A stretch of DNA of 64,000 nt. It comes from Desulfovibrio sp. GTDB lineage: Bacteria > Desulfobacterota > Desulfovibrionia > Desulfovibrionales > Desulfovibrionaceae. The stretch spans positions 42,668-106,667 of the forward strand of contig NZ_WASP01000010.1 in the NCBI RefSeq assembly GCF_009712225.1, written 5' to 3'. Numbering within the stretch: the stretch's first letter is position 1; every line of letters starts with the position of its first letter. A program made the translations under genes and the position numbers. Shown here one piece after another: positions 24,229 to 33,328 of this stretch. The notes beneath the pieces were generated by a model. That model was not told where the DNA came from, searched no databases, and saw nothing but the letters and a program-made list of their open reading frames with translations.

Positions 24229-25593
24229 ATGCAGAATTCCCCATTCACTCCGCATCAACCGCTTATTGAAATGGACACCGACGATGCCGTATGGGAATGG
24301 CGCGTTGCAAATGATATTTTATGCTTGAGCAAAGGTGCCAAGCGCATGTTTGGCATGAACGGCAACATTCCTGAGAGCATGTTTTCCTTTATTTCTGAGT
24401 GCATGGAAGAAAAGCGTGAGCTGTTGCAACAATCACTGCAAACTTTTGTAGAGGGGCACATTGGCGCGCATGTGGAAATGTGTTTTCCTATCAACGGAAT
24501 TCTGGCCCGCTGCCAACTTGTAACCATCACACGCAGCCCTCATGGCAGGGCAGAACAGATCATCGGCTGCATCAGCGCCATCGACAGACAGTCGCCCGGT
24601 CTTTTGCCTTCCGCCCGTTTTTCCATACAGCAGATATCAAACGCCCACACCACGCAGGACCACGCCCGTCTCATGCTTGCGCTCAACGCCTCTGGTGACG
24701 GTCTGTGGGATTGGGACGCTGTGACAAATTCTGTATATTACAGCCCCCGTTATATCGAAATGCTGGGCTACACGCCCGATACCTTTCCGGCAGTACTGAG
24801 CTCGTGGGAAGAAAAAATCCATCCCGACGACCACATTCATGTGGTTCCCATGCAAAAGGACATCATCGCATCGCCCACTTACGGCGATTCCTTTGAATGT
24901 ACCTACCGCATGCGGCGGGCCGACGGATCATGGGCATGGATCCTCGGGCGCGGCAACGTGACACAGCGCAATGGACAGGGGCAGGCCACCAGAGTGGTGG
25001 GGCTGCACACGGACATAAGCGCCAGTCAGGCCGACAGGGCCCATCTTGAAAACCTTGTGCGCAATGACCCCCTCACCGGGCTGCGCAGCCGCACATTTTT
25101 CACCATGACAGTGGACGAACTTGAACAGCAGGCAGTGCGCCCTGTGGGGGTGATTGCGGCCGACGTCAACGGCCTCAAGATGATCAACGACCACCTGGGG
25201 CATGAAGAAGGCAATGCCGTGCTTTGTCAGGCGGCACTGCTGCTGCGCGGCGGCCTTGATTCCGCCGCATGTGTGGCGCGCATGAGCGGCGACGAATACA
25301 CTGTACTGTTGCCTGGGTGCAGCATAGAGGCAGTTGCCGAGGTCATGCATGCCCTGCTGCAACGCTTTGAGCGGCACAATGAGGGGCAAAATCGCTCTCC
25401 GGTTTTGCTCGCCATGGGGTGCGCCTGCGCCGAAACCATGCAGACAAGCATTGCCAGCGCCATTGTTGAGGCAGACAGGGCAATGCTGCGCCACAAGCTC
25501 ACTACCAGATCAGAGACGCGCCAGCGTATCAAAAAATGGATAGAAAGCCATACAAATGCCAGGGTTTCACTCAACGACTGCCGTTATCTGTAA
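24229..25593 (+). CDS. PAS-PAS-GGDEF protein, possible diguanylate cyclase with SGDEY site
   Basis: The 454-residue cytosolic protein has a weak N-terminal PAS-like region (residues 15-110) and a clear PAS_3 type domain (about 140-265) ending in RMRRADGSWAWILGRGN and GLHTDIS. A GGDEF domain follows from about 275 (NDPLTGLRSRTFF). The signature is SGDEY at residues 353-357 instead of GGDEF. The metal-binding VNGLKMINDHLGHEEGN segment is intact. The first Gly to Ser change may lower or abolish c-di-GMP synthesis, although some active enzymes tolerate SGDEF. A 45-residue tail beyond the domain is basic. No membrane helix is present. Confidence 0.85.
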   Translation: MQNSPFTPHQPLIEMDTDDAVWEWRVANDILCLSKGAKRMFGMNGNIPESMFSFISECMEEKRELLQQSLQTFVEGHIGAHVEMCFPINGILARCQLVTITRSPHGRAEQIIGCISAIDRQSPGLLPSARFSIQQISNAHTTQDHARLMLALNASGDGLWDWDAVTNSVYYSPRYIEMLGYTPDTFPAVLSSWEEKIHPDDHIHVVPMQKDIIASPTYGDSFECTYRMRRADGSWAWILGRGNVTQRNGQGQATRVVGLHTDISASQADRAHLENLVRNDPLTGLRSRTFFTMTVDELEQQAVRPVGVIAADVNGLKMINDHLGHEEGNAVLCQAALLLRGGLDSAACVARMSGDEYTVLLPGCSIEAVAEVMHALLQRFERHNEGQNRSPVLLAMGCACAETMQTSIASAIVEADRAMLRHKLTTRSETRQRIKKWIESHTNARVSLNDCRYL

Positions 25594-25672
25594 CAATTAA
25601 GCTACAGCGAGTTCTCGCACTGCACCACCCTGCACTCTTGACGCCAGCCGGGCTTTACGCCACAGTATCCCC

Positions 25673-26845
25673 ATGTCGGAAGATAACCCTCCCCCTACGC
25701 AGGCCCAGGGCTCTGCCGTGGGTTCGGGCACGCAATCGCTGCCAGAACAACCCATGGTGCAAGAGACCGAAAGCGGCCAAAAGTTGTTACAGTTCCTGCA
25801 AAGGCGGCTGAACCTGCCACCCACCCTGCTACACCGCTGGGTGCGTACGGGTCAGGTGCGTATAAATGGCAGCCGATGCAAACCCTTTGCGCGTGTGCAG
25901 ACTGGCGACATTGTTCGCCTGCCTCCTTTTGCGTTTAAAATGGCAGAAGAAAGCACCGCAGCAACCGATTCCCGGTCGGGCACTGCCTTTGAATCCGCCA
26001 CCTGCAAGGTCGATGCTCCGCCCCTGCCGCCCATGATCGGCACAGACGGATACCTGTGGGCTTTCAACAAGCCAGCAGGACTGCCCACCCACCCTGGCAC
26101 CGGGCACGACGACAGCCTCAGCTCGCGGCTGGCAGCTTATTTTGCCGATGCGCCCTTCAAGCCCGTGCCTGTTCACCGGCTGGACAAGGAAACCTCTGGC
26201 GTTTTGCTGGTGGCGGCCTCGTACGAAGCCCTGAGCACGGCGCAGGAAGCCCTGCGCTCGGGTACTCTCTCCAAGGAATACGTGGTCTGGGTTCAGGGCA
26301 GCTGGCCCTTTGCCGAAACCCGTCTGCTGCGCCATTTTTTGCGCAAGGATTCAGCCCAGGGTTATGAAAAGGTGCGCCCCGCAGCACCGGGCGAGGCTGA
26401 CAGCCGCGAGGCCCTGTGCCTTGTGCGCCCCCTGCGAGTGGGTACGCGCCAAAGCCTGCTGCTTGTGCGCCTGCTGACAGGCCGCACGCACCAGATACGC
26501 GTGCAGCTGGCGGCCATGGGACACCCGGTGGTGGGCGACGCCAAATACGGCATTGCGCCACGCCGACATGTGCCGCGTGGTGGCAGCAGTCTTCCCGCGC
26601 CTGCCCGCATGATTGACACGGACAAGGCAAAACTGTTGCCCGCAGATAACCTGATGCTGCATGCCCTGCGCATAGCCATGCCCTGCGGACGTATTTTTTC
26701 CTGCCTGCCCCAGTGGACAGGAGAACACGCCCTTGAACAGATGCCCGAACCTGTGGAAGCCGGAGAAACCCCGGAATATGGGGGCGCTTGCGGGGCCTTC
26801 CCTTTGACAGGACAAAGTGCTATAAATAAATTTTTACGCCAGTAA
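25673..26845 (+). CDS. RluA-family 23S rRNA pseudouridine synthase
   Basis: The 390-residue protein has an N-terminal S4 RNA-binding domain (about residues 38-90, FLQRRLNLPPTLLHRWVRTGQVRINGSR). The catalytic domain has the family motif VHRLDKETSGVLLVA, whose Asp is the nucleophile, and later LTGRTHQIRVQLAAMGHPVVGD. It is closest in layout to RluC/RluD. Between the S4 and catalytic domains is a low-complexity stretch rich in Ala and Thr (about 95-120), and a C-terminal extension of about 40 residues has no known match. The start could also be slightly downstream; ATG at 25673 was kept although no strong ribosome binding site is visible. Confidence 0.9.
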   Translation: MSEDNPPPTQAQGSAVGSGTQSLPEQPMVQETESGQKLLQFLQRRLNLPPTLLHRWVRTGQVRINGSRCKPFARVQTGDIVRLPPFAFKMAEESTAATDSRSGTAFESATCKVDAPPLPPMIGTDGYLWAFNKPAGLPTHPGTGHDDSLSSRLAAYFADAPFKPVPVHRLDKETSGVLLVAASYEALSTAQEALRSGTLSKEYVVWVQGSWPFAETRLLRHFLRKDSAQGYEKVRPAAPGEADSREALCLVRPLRVGTRQSLLLVRLLTGRTHQIRVQLAAMGHPVVGDAKYGIAPRRHVPRGGSSLPAPARMIDTDKAKLLPADNLMLHALRIAMPCGRIFSCLPQWTGEHALEQMPEPVEAGETPEYGGACGAFPLTGQSAINKFLRQ

Positions 26846-27035
26846 AGCCGTCATAAAACCCAACAGTCACTGGCTGCCGGGGCAGTTTGCCCGGGCTACG
26901 CATGCCAGACGCAGCAGCAAGCGGGGATTGATCCCGGTCTGTTTATAGCCGCAGCGCACAAACCTGTGACGGCGCACTCCACTTCACGCACGCAATCATG
27001 CCTGGCACCGCCCAGGCGCACACTAAGGTATTCTC

Positions 27036-28403
27036 ATGGCAGATACATTGCCCCGCGTCATTCTGGTGGGCCGCCCCAATGTGGGCAAATCCACCCTGTT
27101 CAACAGGCTCATCCGCAGCAATCGGGCCATCACCCATGACCGCCCCGGCGTTACGCGCGACCGCATGGACGGCGTGGTGCGCCGCAAGGACACCCCCGTT
27201 TTCGGCATTGTGGACACGGGCGGCATCACCCTTGACGCGCATGCCGCCGTGGTGGAAGGGCCTGAAGGTATCCGCGGTTTTGAGCGCGATATTCTTGCGC
27301 AAACCGAGGCGGCGCTGGCTGATGCCGCAGCCGTGGCCTTTGTGGTTGATGGCCGCGACGGTCTGCTGCCCCTCGACGAGCACCTTGCCGCCCACGTGCG
27401 CCGCAAGGGCCTGCCCACCCTCTGCGTGGTCAACAAGGTTGACGGCATTGAACGCGAAGACGAGCACATGGCCGAATTTCACGTCCTGGGCTTTCCGCTG
27501 CTGGCAATTTCGGCCGAGCATGGGCACAACATCAATGCCCTGGTAGAAGAACTGGTGGCCCTGCTGCCAGAAGAAACCTCCACCGAACCGCCAGCACCTC
27601 CCACGCTCAAGCTGGCCATGCTTGGCCGCCCCAACGCGGGCAAGTCGTCGCTGATCAACGCCATCTCGGGTTCTGACCGCATGATCGTTTCCGATGTTGC
27701 GGGCACCACGCGCGACAGCGTTGACGTGCGCTTTACCCGCAACGGGCGCGACTATGTTTTTGTGGATACCGCCGGTATCCGCCGCCGCACCAAGATCACC
27801 GACAGCGTGGAAAAGTACTCGGTCAACTCGGCCATCAAGTCGAGTACCAAGGCCGACGTCACCCTGCTCACCCTGGACGCTGCCGAAGGCGTAAGCCAGC
27901 AGGACAAGCGCCTCATGGACATGCTCAACACGCGCAAAACGCCCTTTATGGTGCTGATCAACAAGTGCGATCTGGCCCCGCGCGATTCGCTGGACAGGCT
28001 CAAGAAAAACATATCCGAGATGCTGGCCTTCTGCCCGCATGTGCCGATTCTGAACGTGTCGGCCCTCAAGGGCACCGGCCTGAAAAAGATCCTGCCGCTG
28101 GCTACGCAGATTCACGAAGAATGCAGCGTGCGCATACCCACCGGCAAGCTCAACCGTGCCATGGAAGAAGTGCTGGACAAGCATCAGCCGCCCGTGGTCA
28201 AGCGCGTGCGCGCCAAATTCTTCTACCTTACCCAGGCAGAAACCGCGCCGCCAACCTTTGTGTGCTTTGTGAGCGATGCCGACCGCGTACCCGAAAGCTA
28301 CACCCGCTATCTCGAGCGCGCCCTGCGCAAGATATTTGGCATTACGCACGCACCCATGCGGTTGCACCTGCGTTCCAGCCACAAAAAGAAATCAGACAAA
28401 TAG
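27036..28403 (+). CDS. der: Ribosome biogenesis GTPase Der (EngA)
   Basis: The 455-residue protein has two GTPase domains in tandem followed by a KH-like domain. The first has GRPNVGKSTLFN (residues 9-20), DTGG and NKVD; the second has GRPNAGKSSLIN (about 197), DTAGIRRRTK and NKCD. The KH-like domain from about residue 360 contains VDKHQPPVVKR-type sequence (LDKHQPPVVKRVRAKFFYLTQ, split here as read). Der is essential for 50S assembly. It is preceded by 190 bases without a gene or clear structure. Length and domain order are normal. Confidence 0.97.
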   Translation: MADTLPRVILVGRPNVGKSTLFNRLIRSNRAITHDRPGVTRDRMDGVVRRKDTPVFGIVDTGGITLDAHAAVVEGPEGIRGFERDILAQTEAALADAAAVAFVVDGRDGLLPLDEHLAAHVRRKGLPTLCVVNKVDGIEREDEHMAEFHVLGFPLLAISAEHGHNINALVEELVALLPEETSTEPPAPPTLKLAMLGRPNAGKSSLINAISGSDRMIVSDVAGTTRDSVDVRFTRNGRDYVFVDTAGIRRRTKITDSVEKYSVNSAIKSSTKADVTLLTLDAAEGVSQQDKRLMDMLNTRKTPFMVLINKCDLAPRDSLDRLKKNISEMLAFCPHVPILNVSALKGTGLKKILPLATQIHEECSVRIPTGKLNRAMEEVLDKHQPPVVKRVRAKFFYLTQAETAPPTFVCFVSDADRVPESYTRYLERALRKIFGITHAPMRLHLRSSHKKKSDK

Positions 28404-28413
28404 CTCTGCACCG

Positions 28414-28439
28414 GGGCCAGCTGCAACAGGCTGGCCCCG
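28414..28439 (+). terminator. GC-rich hairpin after der
   Basis: GGGGCCAGC (28414-28422) pairs with GCTGGCCCC (28431-28439) around TGCAACAG, 11 bases after the der stop. The T run is missing, so termination here is uncertain. Confidence 0.5.
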
Positions 28440-28455
28440 CGCGCACCTGACGCAG

Positions 28456-28483
28456 AAAAAGAAAAACCCCGGCAGAACCGGGG
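28456..28483 (-). terminator. Terminator of tRNA-Sec
   Basis: On the minus strand CCCCGG (28483-28478) pairs with CCGGGG (28472-28467) around TTCTG, followed by TTTTTCTTTTT (28466-28456). It lies 45 bases after the tRNA-Sec 3' end. Confidence 0.85.
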
Positions 28484-28527
28484 AATAAAAACGCCAGCCG
28501 GGCAGGCTCGCGATACAGCTGTTTTAC

Positions 28528-28621
28528 TGGCGGAGACGTATAGGGGTCGAACCTACCACAGACCGCAAGGCCTGCCACCGGTTTTGAAGACCGGGCGCCA
28601 CACCGGTGACGAAACGTCTCC
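28528..28621 (-). tRNA. selC: tRNA-Sec (anticodon UCA)
   Basis: The 94-base tRNA reads UGA as selenocysteine. It has the 8-bp acceptor stem special to bacterial tRNA-Sec (GGAGACGT at 28621-28614 with ACGTCTCC at 28539-28532), discriminator G28531, and an encoded CCA at 28530-28528. The anticodon TCA is at 28587-28585 in the loop CTTCAAA, between CCGGT-type stems. A long variable arm (about 28556-28577) and the GTTCGACCC T loop complete the fold. It proves that the organism can decode UGA as Sec, provided SelA, SelB and SelD are encoded elsewhere; none is in this window. Confidence 0.97.
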
Positions 28622-28767
28622 GCATGGGCGCACCATAGGGTAAAAGTCCTTTGCCCGCAAGGGGGTGCATGCATCCCGACCGGTTTCAAGCGCTCAACGG
28701 CATGCGCGGCAGTTTGCCCGCCAATGCCGCGCACCGAGTTTCGTACTATTGTAAGGCCTTTTGTCCA

Positions 28768-28795
28768 TTGCCAATAGTATTTTATGCATTATAAT
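28768..28795 (+). promoter_or_regulatory. Sigma-70 type promoter upstream of ftsH
   Basis: TTGCCA (28768-28773) and TATAAT (28790-28795) are 16 bases apart, facing ftsH 157 bases downstream. The leader in between contains no gene. No heat-shock type promoter was recognised. Confidence 0.55.
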
Positions 28796-28951
28796 CAACA
28801 AGACAGGCGCAGTCGCAACGCCTGCTGCATGGGTCGCAAATGCTTACGAACATTTGACACCGCCCGCATGCAGGTAGTAATTTCGTAACTGTGCTGGCCA
28901 TATATACGGCCTGGCCGTGCGCCCCCGCGCGCGGAAAACGTAACGGAGGCA

Positions 28952-30925
28952 GTGTTGAATCAGATAAGTCGCAACCTGATGCTGTGGGCAATAATCGTCC
29001 TGGCGATGGTCATGCTCTTCAATATGTTCCAGCAGCCGCAGGGTATTACCCAGCGGGTGCCCTATTCGGATTTTCTCAGTCAGGTGGACAACGGACAACT
29101 GCTGTCCGTCACCATCCAAGGCCACACGCTTACCGGCAGAACCTCTGACGGCAAGATGGTGCAGTCGTATGCCCCACAGGATCTTGGCCTGGTGAACCGC
29201 CTTATTGAAAAAAAGGTTGAAGTAAAGGCCGAACCGCCGGAAGAACAGCCCTGGTACATGACCCTGCTCGTTTCGTGGTTTCCCATGCTGCTGCTGGTGG
29301 GCGTGTGGATTTTCTTCATGCGCCAGATGCAGGGCGGGGGCGGCAAGGCCATGAGCTTTGGCCGGTCGCGCGCGCGTCTGCTCAATCAGGAAAGCGCCCG
29401 CGTTACCTTTGCCGACGTGGCTGGCGTTGACGAAGCCAAGGACGAACTTTCGGAAGTGGTGGAATTTCTTTCCAACCCCAAAAAGTTCACCCGTCTTGGC
29501 GGCCGCATTCCCAAGGGCGTGTTGCTCGTGGGCCCTCCCGGCACGGGTAAAACCCTGCTGGCCCGCGCCGTTGCCGGCGAGGCCGGGGTACCCTTCTTTT
29601 CCATCTCTGGCTCCGACTTTGTTGAAATGTTTGTGGGCGTGGGCGCCTCGCGCGTGCGCGACCTTTTTGTGCAGGGCAAAAAAAATGCTCCCTGTCTTAT
29701 ATTCATTGACGAAATCGACGCCGTGGGCCGCCAGCGTGGCGCTGGCCTTGGCGGCGGGCATGACGAACGCGAACAGACCCTGAACCAGCTGCTGGTTGAA
29801 ATGGACGGTTTTGAAAGCAACGAGGGTGTTATCCTTATTGCCGCCACCAACCGTCCCGACGTTCTCGACCCCGCTCTGCTGCGTCCCGGCCGTTTTGACC
29901 GTCAGGTCATGGTTCCCACGCCCGACCTGCGTGGCCGCCGTCGCATTCTTGAAGTGCACACCAAGCGCACCCCGCTTGCCGCCGATGTTGATCTGGAAAC
30001 CCTGGCACGCGGCACACCGGGCTTTTCGGGTGCTGATCTGGAAAACCTGGTCAACGAAGCAGCTCTTCAGGCCGCCAAGCTCAATCAGGACCGTCTGGAC
30101 ATGCACGATTTCGAGTATGCCAAGGACAAGGTTCTCATGGGCCGCGAACGCCGCAGCCTGATCCTTTCCGAAGAAGAAAAGCGCATCACCGCTTACCACG
30201 AAGGCGGCCACGCTCTTGCGGCCCGTCTGCTGCCCGGCTCTGACCCGGTGCACAAGGTCACCATCATTCCGCGTGGCCGTGCTCTGGGCGTCACCATGCA
30301 GCTGCCTGAAGAAGACCGCCACGGTTACTCGCGTACCTTCCTGCGCAACAACCTTGTGGTGCTGCTGGGTGGCCGCGTGGCTGAAGAGATCATTTTTGAC
30401 GACATCACCACCGGTGCTTCCAACGACATTGAACGCGTCACGCGCATGGCCCGCAAAATGGTGTGCGAATGGGGCATGAGCGAAGCCGTGGGCACACTTG
30501 CCATTGGTGAAACCGGCGAAGAAGTTTTCATTGGCCGTGAATGGGTGCAGAATAAAAATTTCAGCGAAGACACCGCCCGTCTGGTGGATTCTGAAGTCAA
30601 GCGTATTGTGGAAGAGGCGCACAGCCGCTGCCGCCAGCTGCTTGAGGAAAACCTGGACGCCCTGCACCGCATCGCCCAGGCCCTGCTTGACCGCGAAACA
30701 ATCACTGGTGACGATCTTGAGCTGCTCATGGACAATCAGGAACTGCCGCCGCTCGACAGCAACGGCAAGTCCACGCCGTCCACGACCAAGGCTAAGCCTG
30801 CCAAGCCCTCTGCAGACTTTGTCATTGAACCTGACAACAGCGCACAGAGCACGGAATCCAAAACCGAAAACGCTGCTGAAAAGGCTGATCCCAGCCGGAA
30901 CAACAGTAACGAAAATGACCGATAG
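28952..30925 (+). CDS. ftsH: ATP-dependent zinc metalloprotease FtsH
   Basis: The 657-residue membrane protease degrades damaged membrane proteins and regulators. Two helices (about residues 9-27 and 106-125) flank a periplasmic domain. The AAA domain has [15 protein letters not shown] and [14 protein letters not shown] plus the second region of homology with RPGRFDRQ. The protease site is [14 protein letters not shown] (HExxH form HEGGH) with a downstream Asp ligand. The C-terminal tail of about 60 residues is low-complexity and charged. Start choice is open: GTG at 28952 or TTG at 28955, with GGAGG at 28945-28949 spaced better for the TTG. folP overlaps its end by 11 bases. Confidence 0.97.
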   Translation: MLNQISRNLMLWAIIVLAMVMLFNMFQQPQGITQRVPYSDFLSQVDNGQLLSVTIQGHTLTGRTSDGKMVQSYAPQDLGLVNRLIEKKVEVKAEPPEEQPWYMTLLVSWFPMLLLVGVWIFFMRQMQGGGGKAMSFGRSRARLLNQESARVTFADVAGVDEAKDELSEVVEFLSNPKKFTRLGGRIPKGVLLVGPPGTGKTLLARAVAGEAGVPFFSISGSDFVEMFVGVGASRVRDLFVQGKKNAPCLIFIDEIDAVGRQRGAGLGGGHDEREQTLNQLLVEMDGFESNEGVILIAATNRPDVLDPALLRPGRFDRQVMVPTPDLRGRRRILEVHTKRTPLAADVDLETLARGTPGFSGADLENLVNEAALQAAKLNQDRLDMHDFEYAKDKVLMGRERRSLILSEEEKRITAYHEGGHALAARLLPGSDPVHKVTIIPRGRALGVTMQLPEEDRHGYSRTFLRNNLVVLLGGRVAEEIIFDDITTGASNDIERVTRMARKMVCEWGMSEAVGTLAIGETGEEVFIGREWVQNKNFSEDTARLVDSEVKRIVEEAHSRCRQLLEENLDALHRIAQALLDRETITGDDLELLMDNQELPPLDSNGKSTPSTTKAKPAKPSADFVIEPDNSAQSTESKTENAAEKADPSRNNSNENDR

Positions 30926-31793
30926 CACTCGCCAATCCGCTTTTGTTAAAAGCGCAGACTGGCATATTCTTGGGGGGCGGGCGTTAAAGACGCCCTCCCC
31001 CTTTGGCGTAATGGGCATTGTAAACCTGACCCCCGACTCGTTTTATGACGGCGGCCAGCACGACAGCCCCGTACCCGGCATCAGGCACGCCCTCGCCCTG
31101 CGCGATCAGGGAGCGGACATACTTGATCTGGGGGCGGAATCATCGCGTCCGGGAGCGGCAGAGCTTTCACCCCGGCAGGAAACACAGCGCCTGCTGCCAG
31201 TTCTGGCCGGTCTGCAACGCGAGGCACCAACTGCCATTATTTCCGTTGATACGTACCATGCCGAAACAGCCGCCAGTGTGCTGCAACTGGGCGTATCCAT
31301 CATCAACGATATTTCCGCATGCTCGTTTGATCCGGCCCTGCTGGACGTTCTGGTGCAGTACAAACCCGGTTATGTGCTCATGCACAGTCAGGGTCGCCCC
31401 AAGACCATGCAGCAAAATCCCCGCTATGACGACGTGCGCCGTGAAGTGCGCGAGTTTTTTGAATGTGAGATGTCACGTCTGGTGCGCGCCGGTCTGCCGG
31501 AAGACCGCATTATGCTTGATCCCGGCATCGGCTTTGGCAAAACGCTCGAGCACAACCTGACCCTGCTCGCCCACCCCGAAGACTGGCTTGACCTTGGGCG
31601 CCCCGTGCTCATGGCACTTTCCATGAAGTCCGTCTTTGGCGGGCTGCTGGGCCTGCCGCCGCAACAGCGGGGGCTTGCCACGGCCACGGCCACGGCCTTG
31701 CTGCGCGGCAAGGGTATTTTCTGGCACAGGGTACACGATGTTGCTGCCGCCCGTCAGGCCATGACTGTTGCGCTTGCTCTTGAGGGTCACTAA
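30915..31793 (+). CDS. folP: Dihydropteroate synthase
   Basis: The 292-residue enzyme joins p-aminobenzoate to the pterin diphosphate in folate synthesis. It has the two signatures GVMGIVNLTPDSFYDGG and GADILDLGAESSRPGA. Further conserved parts are ISVDTYHAETA, IINDISACSFDP and LDPGIGFGKTLEHNL. The ATG at 30915 lies inside the last codons of ftsH, so translation is probably coupled; ftsH-folP is a common pair. A leader of about 29 residues before the first signature is slightly long. Confidence 0.95.
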   Translation: MTDSTRQSAFVKSADWHILGGRALKTPSPFGVMGIVNLTPDSFYDGGQHDSPVPGIRHALALRDQGADILDLGAESSRPGAAELSPRQETQRLLPVLAGLQREAPTAIISVDTYHAETAASVLQLGVSIINDISACSFDPALLDVLVQYKPGYVLMHSQGRPKTMQQNPRYDDVRREVREFFECEMSRLVRAGLPEDRIMLDPGIGFGKTLEHNLTLLAHPEDWLDLGRPVLMALSMKSVFGGLLGLPPQQRGLATATATALLRGKGIFWHRVHDVAAARQAMTVALALEGH

Positions 31794-31822
31794 AGAACCG
31801 TTTTTAACTGCGAGCTGCCGGT

Positions 31823-33166
31823 ATGGTGCGATTTTTTACAACTCGCCCTTTTTTCGGAATACTGCTTGTATCACTGACGGTTAACCTATTGTTAACATGG
31901 GTTTTGGTAGACCGCACCCAGCAGGTCAACCACGTCAAGGTTGAAAGCATAGCCCGCTCGCAGCGCGACAATCTGCGCAACGAACTGCTGCGCCTTGTTT
32001 TCAAGATAGAAACCCTCAGTACGCTGGTTATTGATGGCAACGGCCGCATAGAAGAATTCGAACGTGTGGCCGCCGCCCTGCACGACGACCACACGATTCA
32101 GGCTTTTGCCCTGGCCCCCGGCGGCATCATCACCAGAGTCTACCCCTGTTCGCCTGCCAACAACAAACTTCTGGGGCAGAACCTGCTTGGCCCCGGTTTT
32201 GGCAGCCGGGAATCCATGGCCGCCCGCCACGCTCCCCGGCTCACCCTCACGGGGCCTGTCACCCTGTCTGATGGCAACACAGTCCTGATAGGTCGCCTCT
32301 CACTTTATTTCAACAATTCAGAGGGCCGCGCGCAGTATTGGGGAACAGCCGCCATATTTCTGCCTTTTCCCGACGTACTTGAGGTCTCTGACCTTTACAT
32401 ATTGGAGAACCTGAACCTGCCCTACGGCCTGTGGCGATCAGGCAAGCAGAAGGATGAAAGGATTCTGCTTGCTGGCAGCCAGGAATCGGCCAGTGGCCCC
32501 AACCATATTGAAGTACCGCTGAATATTCTTAACACCCGCTGGGATATTCACATCGGCGCAGGCAAGGCCTGGTACGAATCATTGGAAACATGGCTGTACG
32601 TGGCCCTGAGCATTCTTTTGAGCCTTTTCCTTGCTGGTCTTGTGCAACGAAACCATGATCTTATGGGTATTCGTACCTATCTGGAGGCCATTGCCTACAG
32701 GGATCCCCTCACCGGCGCGCTCAACAGACGTGGCCTGTTTGATGAATTGCAAAAACGAGTCGCGTCTGCCACCTGTAAAAAATTTACAATATATTACATA
32801 GATTTAAATAATTTTAAAGCCATCAACGACACCTATGGACATGAAGCCGGTGACCGAGTATTGCAACTATTCACGGAGGTTGTGCGCGCACATGCGCACG
32901 TGACCCACGTTATGGGCCGGATCGGTGGAGATGAGTTCATTCTGCTGCTCAACGGCTCACCGGATCCAGAGCTCGACCAAGAGGTTTTTGAAGCCATGCG
33001 CAAGGATCTGCAACGGGGGCTGCCCGCACAAAAAATTTCCGGCCCCATAACGTTCAGCATGGGCCGAGCCGTCTATCCGGACGACGCCCAGACTGCAGAC
33101 GGGCTGCTCTCTTGTGCAGATGCCAGCATGTACCTCGAAAAGGCACGCGCCAGGGCCCGGAGCTAG
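31823..33166 (+). CDS. Membrane-bound diguanylate cyclase (GGDEF)
   Basis: The 447-residue protein has an N-terminal membrane helix (about residues 9-28), a periplasmic sensor region of about 230 residues that looks like a CHASE or cache-type domain, a second helix (about 254-272), and a cytosolic GGDEF domain. GGDEF is intact at residues 368-372 (RIGGDEFILLL), and the IDLNNFKAINDTYGHEAGD segment supports activity. I see no RxxD inhibitory site directly upstream of GGDEF. It starts 30 bases after folP and is followed by cdaA after 162 bases. Codons around 32771-32820 are strikingly AT-rich compared with the rest. Confidence 0.88.
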   Translation: MVRFFTTRPFFGILLVSLTVNLLLTWVLVDRTQQVNHVKVESIARSQRDNLRNELLRLVFKIETLSTLVIDGNGRIEEFERVAAALHDDHTIQAFALAPGGIITRVYPCSPANNKLLGQNLLGPGFGSRESMAARHAPRLTLTGPVTLSDGNTVLIGRLSLYFNNSEGRAQYWGTAAIFLPFPDVLEVSDLYILENLNLPYGLWRSGKQKDERILLAGSQESASGPNHIEVPLNILNTRWDIHIGAGKAWYESLETWLYVALSILLSLFLAGLVQRNHDLMGIRTYLEAIAYRDPLTGALNRRGLFDELQKRVASATCKKFTIYYIDLNNFKAINDTYGHEAGDRVLQLFTEVVRAHAHVTHVMGRIGGDEFILLLNGSPDPELDQEVFEAMRKDLQRGLPAQKISGPITFSMGRAVYPDDAQTADGLLSCADASMYLEKARARARS

Positions 33167-33328
33167 AACAGACTAACACGCGCAACACCCCGCCGCTGGT
33201 AGCATTGCCCACGCGCCCCCTTGCGCTCATGGCGAACCCGGCTGGCTCTTGCGCCCGCAGTATCTGCCAGGCAGACTCAGGCAGTTGTGCTGCGGTTGCA
33301 CGATACACATAGCTGCAAGGAACACACC

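Noticed and set aside
26943..28382. A 479-codon open frame antisense to der
   Set aside because: It mirrors the der codons, has no ribosome binding site, and its translation is low in family-like patterns. GC-rich third positions on the real strand explain it.
28844..31018. A 724-codon open frame antisense to ftsH
   Set aside because: The sense strand is an unmistakable ftsH. The antisense frame is a composition effect and has no recognisable domain.
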